10,564 bases of DNA from JBGOUV01 sp041477815. GTDB taxonomy: Bacteria; Acidobacteriota; Terriglobia; Bryobacterales; JACQDG01. The notes below the pieces were generated by a model. The model had not been told where the DNA came from. It saw only the letters and a program-made list of their open reading frames with translations, and made no database searches. The number at the start of each line of letters is the position of its first letter. Position 1 is the first letter of the stretch. The position numbers and the translations under genes are program-made. The DNA is taken from the NCBI GenBank assembly GCA_041477815.1, contig JBGOUV010000245.1:1-10564 (forward strand), read 5' to 3'. Positions 6,098 through 10,564 of this stretch are shown in pieces.

Positions 6098-7037
6098 TCT
6101 GCCTCCCTTCCAGGGCCCGCTGAGCCTGCGCCGCCTGCGCGAGCGGATACACGTGCTCGATGCGCAGTTTCAGTTTTCCGCTTGCCACCCAGCCCAGCAC
6201 CTCCCCCGCCCGCGCCAGCAGTTCCTCGCGCGTCGCGGTGTAGTCCCCCAGCTTCGGGCGCGTCAGGAACAGCGATCCGCGCTGGCTCAGCACCAGGGGA
6301 TCGATCGCCGGCGCCGCCCCGCTGGCGTTGCCGAACAGCACCAGCATGCCGCGCGGACGGAGGGAGTACAGGCTCTTCTCCCAGGTCACTTTGGCCACCG
6401 AGTCGTAGACCACGTCCACGCCCTTGCCGCCGGTGAGCCGCAGCGCCTCGGCCTGGAAGTCCTGCTCGGTATAGACCACCACCTCGTCGGCCCCCGCCTG
6501 CCGCGCCAGTTGCGCTTTCTCCGCGCTCCCCACCGACGCGATCACCCGCGCCCCGCGCATCTTGGCCATCTGGGTCAGCAGCAGTCCCACGCCGCCCGCC
6601 GCCGCATGCACCAGCGCCGTATGACCCGGCCTGAGCGGAAACGTGTCGCAGGCCAGGTAGTGCGCCGTCATACCCTGCAACATCACCGCCGCTGCCGGCC
6701 GCGCGTCGACGCCGGCCGGCAGCGTGACCAGCCGGGCCGCCGGCGCTACCGCGTGCTCGGCATACGAGCCCAATACGCCGGCGTAGGCCACCCGGTCGCC
6801 CGGCCGCACCTCGGTCACGCCCGAACCCACGGCCTCCACCACGCCCGCCGCCTCCTGGCCCAGTGTGATCGGCAGCGCCGCCTTGTAGAGTCCCTGCCGG
6901 AAGTAGATATCGATGAAATTTACCCCGACCGCTTCTATCTTGATCAGAACCTCGCCGGCGCCCGGTGCCGGTGTGGCGACCTCTTCGTAGCGAAGCACTT
7001 CGGCTCCGCCGTTCTCGTGGATACGGACAGCTTTCAT
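6069..7037 (-). CDS. NADPH:quinone oxidoreductase, zinc-independent MDR family
   Basis: A 322-residue cytoplasmic member of the medium-chain dehydrogenase/reductase family close to QorA (quinone reductase, zeta-crystallin type), transferring hydride from NADPH to quinones or enones. The N-terminal GroES-like domain has MKAVRIHENGGAEVLRYEEV, GVNFIDIYFRQGLY and GQEAAGVVEAVGSGV..V.PGDRV. The nucleotide-binding domain shows HAAAGGVG at 144-151 and then RVIASVGSAEKA. YDSVAKVTWEKSLYSLRPRGMLVLFGNASG is the family's usual strand and loop, and the end is ALEGRQTTGKVLLIP. The Cys/His zinc ligands of alcohol dehydrogenases are absent, as expected for this branch. The length is typical (about 320-325). 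TAAAAT lies 9 nt before the ATG, with only a weak GGA as ribosome site. The last nine codons lie antisense to the end of the cytochrome gene. Confidence 0.94.
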   Translation of the reverse strand: MKAVRIHENGGAEVLRYEEVATPAPGAGEVLIKIEAVGVNFIDIYFRQGLYKAALPITLGQEAAGVVEAVGSGVTEVRPGDRVAYAGVLGSYAEHAVAPAARLVTLPAGVDARPAAAVMLQGMTAHYLACDTFPLRPGHTALVHAAAGGVGLLLTQMAKMRGARVIASVGSAEKAQLARQAGADEVVVYTEQDFQAEALRLTGGKGVDVVYDSVAKVTWEKSLYSLRPRGMLVLFGNASGAAPAIDPLVLSQRGSLFLTRPKLGDYTATREELLARAGEVLGWVASGKLKLRIEHVYPLAQAAQAQRALEGRQTTGKVLLIP

Positions 7038-7046
7038 GATGATTCC

Positions 7047-7052
7047 ATTTTA
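7047..7052 (-). promoter_or_regulatory. Putative -10 box of the quinone oxidoreductase gene
   Basis: Minus-strand TAAAAT ends 9 nt before the ATG at 7037. The divergent gap (7038-7150) is AT-rich compared with the genes and probably holds both promoters. No clear -35 is seen. Confidence 0.35.
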
Positions 7053-7138
7053 CCTGAGAGGGGAACGCCGGTAGTACCATATCCTTTGATACCCCCTTCT
7101 AAGGCATCTTTCACCTTTTAAACGACGCCCGGTTTGCG

Positions 7139-7144
7139 TATAAA
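7139..7144 (+). promoter_or_regulatory. Putative -10 box of the 7151 gene, overlapping a ribosome-site-like AGGAGG
   Basis: TATAAA is followed directly by GGAGGC and the ATG at 7151. As a -10 box it is 6 nt from the start codon. The AAAGGAGG string is a perfect Shine-Dalgarno match but lies only 1 nt from the ATG, too close for normal use. A leaderless start therefore explains the spacing better, or the true start lies elsewhere. Confidence 0.4.
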
Positions 7145-7150
7145 GGAGGC

Positions 7151-7465
7151 ATGACCGAGGAGCTAACCGGCATTTGGGGGGTGCATCGCCTGGCGGGAGC
7201 AGTGCTCTTGCAGGCGATCGAGGATGTCCGTGTCGGCTCCGGCCGACGCCGGGTAGAGGCGCTGGAGTGGATAATGGAGGATCGCACCGAGGAGCAGTTC
7301 ACCTTCCAGTTCTGCTGCCGGATGTTGCAACGCGATCCGGTGCAGGTGCGTCGCTGGGCGACCAGGATTACCTATGAAGACTGGGGCGGGGTGGTTAGCG
7401 GCTTTGGTCCTGACCGCGCAGGCTCCTTACCCGACCACGGTGGAGCGCTGGCGTCAGGAGCATGA
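7151..7465 (+). CDS. Small hypothetical protein, helical, overlapping the next gene
   Basis: I do not recognise a named family. The 104-residue frame encodes a mostly helical N-terminal part: LAGAVLLQAIEDV (14-26), RRRVEALEWIMED (32-44), then FTFQFCCRMLQRDPVQVRRW (50-69). The pattern 'W-hydrophobic..., F.F..C..L..DP..VRR' resembles small conserved hypotheticals I have seen in Acidobacteriota and Deltaproteobacteria with 'FSF..vC..LgldP..vRr', sometimes near phage or regulatory genes; this is memory, not a search. There is no signal peptide. Residues after about 74 overlap the start of the DUF1684 gene for 92 bp in another frame and are low in recognisable structure, so the biologically important part is probably 1-73. 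The overlap suggests translational coupling to the DUF1684 gene. Confidence 0.6.
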   Translation: MTEELTGIWGVHRLAGAVLLQAIEDVRVGSGRRRVEALEWIMEDRTEEQFTFQFCCRMLQRDPVQVRRWATRITYEDWGGVVSGFGPDRAGSLPDHGGALASGA

Positions 7466-8147
7466 AGCCGAGTTGCGCGCCCCCGACGGCTGGCTGACCC
7501 TGACCGACCTGATCTGGCTGCAAGAAGGACCCAACAAGCTGGACCTCGGTGTGTTCGAGCTGCGCCAGGGGAAGGTGACCTACCGGGCGACGCCGGGCAG
7601 CGAGCCGGTTGAGATGAAGCCGGATGTGCCGGGGCCGCCGGACATCCGGGCGGTGGGCGACCGGCGGTTTCACGTCCTCCGGCGGGGGCCGCGGTACGGG
7701 TTGCGCGTGCGGGAGGTGAACCACCCGCGCCGGCGGGAGTTTCCGGGGTTGCAGTGGTTTCCGGTGCGGGAGTCGTATCGGGTGCGGGCGAAGTGGGTGG
7801 CGGCAGCGGGAACGCTCCGGATTCCGAACGTGTTGGGCGATGTCGAGGAGCGGGCTAGTCCAGGGCATGCAGTCTTCACGTTGCAAGGGCGGGAGTGCCG
7901 GCTGTCGCCGGTGGTGGACGGGTCGGAGTTGTTCTTCATCTTCAAGGATCTGACCAGCGGGAAGGAAACCTACCCGGCGGGGCGGTTCTTGTACACGCCG
8001 CTGCCGCGTGGAGATGTAGTCGAGCTGGACTTCAACAAGGCCGAGAACCCGCCGTGCGCGTTCACGCCGTACGCCACCTGCCCGCTGCCGCCGCCTGAGA
8101 ATCGGCTGGCGGTTGGCGTGGAGGCGGGGGAAAAGTACCGGCATTAG
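7374..8147 (+). CDS. DUF1684 domain protein, secreted
   Basis: A 257-residue DUF1684 family protein of unknown biochemical function. A short signal peptide opens it (MKTGAGWLAALVLTAQA, residues 1-17). The family marks follow: VERWRQEHEAELRAPDGWLTLTDLIWLQEGPN near 25-55, RRFHVLRRG and RYGLRVREVNHPRRREFPGLQWFPV in the middle, and the strongly conserved CAFTPYATCPLPPPENRL at 228-245, just before the end. The length is as usual for the family. The ATG at 7374 is supported by the signal peptide, which begins right there, and by AGGA 6 nt upstream. It overlaps the preceding small gene by 92 bp in a different frame, so the two are probably one transcription unit. Two strong hairpins follow its stop. 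Confidence 0.9.
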   Translation: MKTGAGWLAALVLTAQAPYPTTVERWRQEHEAELRAPDGWLTLTDLIWLQEGPNKLDLGVFELRQGKVTYRATPGSEPVEMKPDVPGPPDIRAVGDRRFHVLRRGPRYGLRVREVNHPRRREFPGLQWFPVRESYRVRAKWVAAAGTLRIPNVLGDVEERASPGHAVFTLQGRECRLSPVVDGSELFFIFKDLTSGKETYPAGRFLYTPLPRGDVVELDFNKAENPPCAFTPYATCPLPPPENRLAVGVEAGEKYRH

Positions 8148-8182
8148 CGCGTGTCGAGATGGCGCCGGCTCTCAGCCTGCCA

Positions 8183-8247
8183 GGGCCGAGACTCGTCTCG
8201 GCCCGGGATCCTCCCAGGAACCGGGCGCCGGCACGAGTGTCGGCGCC
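8183..8247. terminator. Two tandem hairpins after the DUF1684 gene
   Basis: The first hairpin has perfect 10-bp arms, GGGCCGAGAC (8183-8192) and GTCTCGGCCC (8195-8204), with a 2-nt spacer. The second has GGCGCCGGCAC (8224-8234) facing GTGTCGGCGCC (8237-8247), 11 bp with one G-U pair. Neither is followed by a T-tract. They lie in the 142-bp gap between the DUF1684 stop and the next promoter, so a terminator or mRNA-stabilising role for the upstream genes is plausible. They may also be members of a GC-rich dispersed repeat family; GGCCGAGACT also occurs near 1699 in the Soli_cterm remnant region. Confidence 0.5.
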
Positions 8248-8276
8248 ACGTCCACTGGAATAGCCCATACGCGCGT

Positions 8277-8282
8277 TATAAT
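8277..8282 (+). promoter_or_regulatory. Consensus -10 box of the propeller-isomerase gene
   Basis: A perfect TATAAT ends 7 nt before the ATG at 8290, with GGGCGCC between. There is no ribosome binding site in that space. Transcription would begin at about the A of the start codon, making a leaderless mRNA. The -35 region is not recognisable. Confidence 0.55.
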
Positions 8283-8289
8283 GGGCGCC

Positions 8290-10161
8290 ATGTTGAGGCA
8301 CTTGTTCGTGTGGTTTCTGGCGGCCCTGCCTGCCCTGGCGAGCCGGCCTATTCTCTACGTCACCAATAGCGGCGGGAATGACGTCACGCTGGTCGATGTG
8401 GCGACCCATAAGGTCATAGGCAGTATTGAGACGGGATCGACGCCGCACGGGCTGGAGGCGTCGCCGGATGGGCGCGTGGTCTATGTCAGCGGTGAAACCG
8501 ATGACGACGTCGTGGCCATCGACACGGCCACGTCGCGGGTGATCTGGAAGGCGTCGATCGGGGACCGGCCCAACCACATCGCCATCTCGTCCGACGGGCG
8601 GTACGTCTATGCGCCCATCCGCAGCGCCGACTACGCCGACGTGGTGGATACCAGGACCCACGAGCGCATCAAGTCGATTCCGGTGGGCAAGTCGCCGCAC
8701 AACGCCTACCAGGGTCCCAACAAGAAATGGATGTACATCACCTCCATGGGCGAGGATAAGGTCACCATCATCGACATCGCCACGCAGAGCGCTATCGGGT
8801 CCATACCGGTGGGAGGCGAGCCGCGGCCGGCGGCGATTACGAAAGACAACAAGCGGATGTACGTGGCCCTCACCGGGCTGCACGGGTTCGTCCTGGCCGA
8901 CATCGATCAGCGCAAAGTGATCCGCAAGGTGGAGCTGCCGCCGGCCGACGTGCAGGCGGTCTCGACCTACGGGTACACGCCGACGCACGGGCTGGGGCTG
9001 CGGCCGGACGAGAAGCAGTTCTGGATTACCGATGTCTTCGCCAACGGGGTGGAGGCGTTCTCGGTCCCGGAGCATAAGCTGCTGGGCAGGGTCCCCGTGG
9101 GCGAGGCGCCCAACTGGATGACCTACGGGCGCGACGGGAAGATGCTCTACGTCAGCAACGCCGGATCGAACGACGTCTCGGTGATCGACACGGACCAGCG
9201 GAAGGAAATAACGCGGGTCAAGGTGGGCCTCGCGCCCAAGCGTCTCCTGGTGGTGAACGTGCCGGAGGACAAGGGCATCGCCAACAACCGCGTGTCTACT
9301 ACCGAGTATTACCTGAAGGGCGGCGGGCTGATGAGCTCCGAGACCTACAGTTGGAATAGCCTGTTCCGCAAGGGAGAGCTGACCCTGGAGCAGGCGCCGG
9401 CCCTGTTCCGCAAGCTGGGGATTCGGGGGATCTCGCTCAACGCCCTGTACTTCAAGTCGTGGGACAAGGACTACCTGGATCGCATCAAGTCGCTGGTGAA
9501 GCAGGAGGGGCGAATCGTCACCGGTCTGATCATCGAGGGCAACCTGATCTCGGACAACGAGGCTGCCAACCAAAAGCAGCTCGAAGTGGACAAGACGCAG
9601 ATGCGCGCGGCGGCGTACCTGGGAGCGCCGCTGGTGCGGGTCAACGTGGGACGCACGGGTCGTGGCGACGCCGTCGATCAGAGCGAGGGGGTCGACCGGG
9701 CCATCGCGGCGTTCAAGCAGTTGCTGCCGCTGGCCAAGGAACTCAATCTCAAGATGACGATCGAGAACCACGGCGGGGCCAGCAAGAACGCGGACAGCAT
9801 CCTGCGGATCATTAAGGGCACCGACCCGGCATGGGTGGGCTCCTGCCTCGACCTGGGCAACTGGGACGACATGGAAAAAGCCTACGCCGAAATCGAGAGA
9901 CTGGCCCCCTATGCCTACCACAGCCACATCAAGTCGTTCGCCTTCGACAAGTACGGAGACGAAACCAAGATCGACTACCGCAAGGCCCTGGGCCTGCTGG
10001 CCAAGACGGGCTATGGGGCGGCGTTGTCGATTGAGTACGAGGGGAAGACCGATCCCACCGAGGGCGTGATCAAGACGCGGGACCTGATGGTGAAGCTGTG
10101 GATCGGGAAGGCGAAGACGCCCTATCCGGCCTGGGCGGGCAGCGCGAAGCCGACCCCCTGA
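8290..10161 (+). CDS. Secreted fusion: YVTN/YncE-type beta-propeller + sugar-phosphate isomerase/epimerase TIM barrel
   Basis: A 623-residue two-domain protein. Residues 1-18 are a signal peptide (MLRHLFVWFLAALPALA). Residues 20-325 hold seven repeats of about 41 residues, each with the YVTN pattern (for example ILYVTNSGGNDVTLVDVATH, WMYITSMGEDKVTIIDIATQ, MLYVSNAGSNDVSVIDTDQR) and a PxGxxP-like turn, that is, a full seven-bladed propeller. A short linker (about 326-340) leads to an AP-endonuclease-2/xylose-isomerase-like TIM barrel (about 340-615). The likely metal ligands are Glu492 (TIENHGG), Asp521 (SCLDLGNWD), His546 (YHSHIK) and Glu582 (LSIEYEG), the family's E-D-H-E set, so the barrel looks active. 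An internal ATG at 9331 (Met348) after a G-rich stretch could in principle give the barrel alone. The start at 8290 is set by the signal peptide and TATAAT box. The substrate is unknown; a sugar or hydroxy-acid isomerisation outside the cytoplasm is an inference. I know these two domains mainly as separate proteins. Confidence 0.92.
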   Translation: MLRHLFVWFLAALPALASRPILYVTNSGGNDVTLVDVATHKVIGSIETGSTPHGLEASPDGRVVYVSGETDDDVVAIDTATSRVIWKASIGDRPNHIAISSDGRYVYAPIRSADYADVVDTRTHERIKSIPVGKSPHNAYQGPNKKWMYITSMGEDKVTIIDIATQSAIGSIPVGGEPRPAAITKDNKRMYVALTGLHGFVLADIDQRKVIRKVELPPADVQAVSTYGYTPTHGLGLRPDEKQFWITDVFANGVEAFSVPEHKLLGRVPVGEAPNWMTYGRDGKMLYVSNAGSNDVSVIDTDQRKEITRVKVGLAPKRLLVVNVPEDKGIANNRVSTTEYYLKGGGLMSSETYSWNSLFRKGELTLEQAPALFRKLGIRGISLNALYFKSWDKDYLDRIKSLVKQEGRIVTGLIIEGNLISDNEAANQKQLEVDKTQMRAAAYLGAPLVRVNVGRTGRGDAVDQSEGVDRAIAAFKQLLPLAKELNLKMTIENHGGASKNADSILRIIKGTDPAWVGSCLDLGNWDDMEKAYAEIERLAPYAYHSHIKSFAFDKYGDETKIDYRKALGLLAKTGYGAALSIEYEGKTDPTEGVIKTRDLMVKLWIGKAKTPYPAWAGSAKPTP

Positions 10162-10322
10162 GGGCCCGGTTCCCATGCAGCAGGAGGCCAGGCACACACT
10201 TGGGTTGGCGCTGACGGCGCGTGTGGGTGGCGGCATCGCGCTCACGCTCGGGATCAGGCGCTAATACCGATCCATGGTTATCCATGGTCCTCAGTCGGGT
10301 ACACGGATGTTATCTCTCAAAC
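10162..10322. other. Non-coding gap between the fusion gene and the reverse transcriptase end
   Basis: No convincing gene, RNA or strong terminator. GC falls from the level of the genes to about 47% from 10261 on. I looked on the minus strand, downstream of the reverse transcriptase stop, for a group II intron domain V and did not see one. A 29-codon frame at 10175-10264 has no ribosome site and no recognisable product. Confidence 0.5.
10270..10289. repeat. Two tandem copies of a 10-mer around CCATGG
   Basis: ATCCATGGTT (10270-10279) is followed at once by ATCCATGGTC (10280-10289). CCATGG is itself palindromic, so the pair can also form a small hairpin. It lies about 34 bp beyond the reverse transcriptase stop, near where base composition changes, and could mark an element boundary. 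Confidence 0.5.
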
Positions 10323-10564
10323 TTAGAATTTGAAAAAGTAGGGGACTGATGCGCCGTTATTCAGGTCACAATGCCTCGCCGGATTTCCCTCCAGCGGGGC
10401 GTTTTGCTCATAAAGTCGAGCCACGCGTTCTTGAAATGCATCCGATGTTGCAGGCGCAACTCCGGTCACACCCTTCTCTGTAATCCAATACCCGAGAAAC
10501 GTAAATCCCCGCTTGATCCATCCGATGAAGGTTTTGTCTGGGTGCTGCTCGACGCGCAGTTCCC
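10323..10564 (-). CDS. Reverse transcriptase, C-terminal end; runs off the right edge
   Basis: The minus strand encodes 79 residues ending in TAA (10323-10325), with the 5' part outside the window. It begins LRVEQHPDKTFIGWIKRGFTFLGYW and continues to FQERVARLYEQ. 'HPDKT.IG...RGF.FLGY' is the motif after the palm (thumb side) of group II-intron-like bacterial reverse transcriptases, and 'F..R..RLYEQ' follows it in a related lineage that I remember as RNA-directed DNA polymerases without a clear intron. The catalytic YxDD box would be upstream, out of view. After RLYEQ the sequence (NAPLEGNPARH onwards) no longer resembles the family's usual Arg/Trp-rich tail, so the C-terminus may be frameshifted or truncated. 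Base composition here is lower in GC than the neighbouring genes, which fits an acquired element. Whether it is intron-encoded, retron-like, DGR-type or another class cannot be decided from this piece. Confidence 0.8.
   Translation of the reverse strand, partial: ELRVEQHPDKTFIGWIKRGFTFLGYWITEKGVTGVAPATSDAFQERVARLYEQNAPLEGNPARHCDLNNGASVPYFFKF

Noticed and set aside
8062..10245. A 727-codon open frame on the minus strand covering the whole propeller-isomerase gene
   Set aside because: It mirrors the codon bias of the plus-strand gene, whose protein has a signal peptide, seven repeats and catalytic residues. The antisense product has no recognisable domain. Long antisense frames are expected at this GC content.
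10175..10264. A 29-codon plus-strand frame after the fusion gene (starts MQQEARHTLG)
   Set aside because: No ribosome binding site and no recognisable family; the length is easily reached by chance.
10162..10322. Possible group II intron 3' domains next to the reverse transcriptase
   Set aside because: I looked for a domain V-like hairpin on the minus strand after the stop and did not find one by eye; a covariance search would be needed to exclude a diverged form.

Overview
The window is a GC-rich bacterial chromosome segment, most likely from Acidobacteriota of the Solibacter/Bryobacterales type. The best taxonomic clue is a decayed copy of the Solibacter C-terminal domain (Soli_cterm, TIGR03437) upstream of purS. 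A Tat-exported Gfo/Idh/MocA oxidoreductase, a diheme cytochrome c, a DUF1684 protein and an exported propeller protein fit the same picture. The assignment rests on family recognition, not on a search.

Layout. 1-1440 (minus): purS followed by glmS, which runs off the left edge; a five-copy heptamer repeat lies between them and overlaps the end of purS. 1437-1963: no intact gene, only the frameshifted Soli_cterm remnant on the minus strand and one arm of an interspersed repeat. 1964-3319 (minus): Tat-signal Gfo/Idh/MocA oxidoreductase. 3459-4550 (plus): secreted alkaline-phosphatase-superfamily enzyme. 4601-5017 (minus): SnoaL-like protein. 5069-6097 (plus): membrane-anchored diheme cytochrome c. 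6069-7037 (minus): NADPH:quinone oxidoreductase, overlapping the cytochrome gene tail to tail. 7151-8147 (plus): a small conserved-looking hypothetical protein overlapping a secreted DUF1684 protein. 8290-10161 (plus): a secreted fusion of a seven-bladed YVTN/YncE-type propeller and a sugar-phosphate isomerase/epimerase-type TIM barrel. 10323-10564 (minus): the C-terminal end of a reverse transcriptase in a locally lower-GC stretch.

Most genes are separate short transcription units in alternating orientation, so no pathway is obvious. purS and glmS share glutamine-linked metabolism. Several products are exported: oxidoreductase, phosphatase, cytochrome, DUF1684 protein and propeller-isomerase. 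This suggests envelope-located catabolism and respiration.

The observations most worth checking are: the propeller-isomerase fusion; a repeat family (three copies, one a near-perfect palindrome) that sits at gene ends and carries the stop codons of two genes; a heptamer array that puts stops in all six frames after purS; a series of -10-like hexamers 6-9 nt before start codons, suggesting leaderless mRNAs; the Soli_cterm remnant whose reconstructed end overlaps the purS start; and the reverse transcriptase end. I did not see a CRISPR array, a tRNA or rRNA, or a convincing new multi-gene defence or metabolic system.
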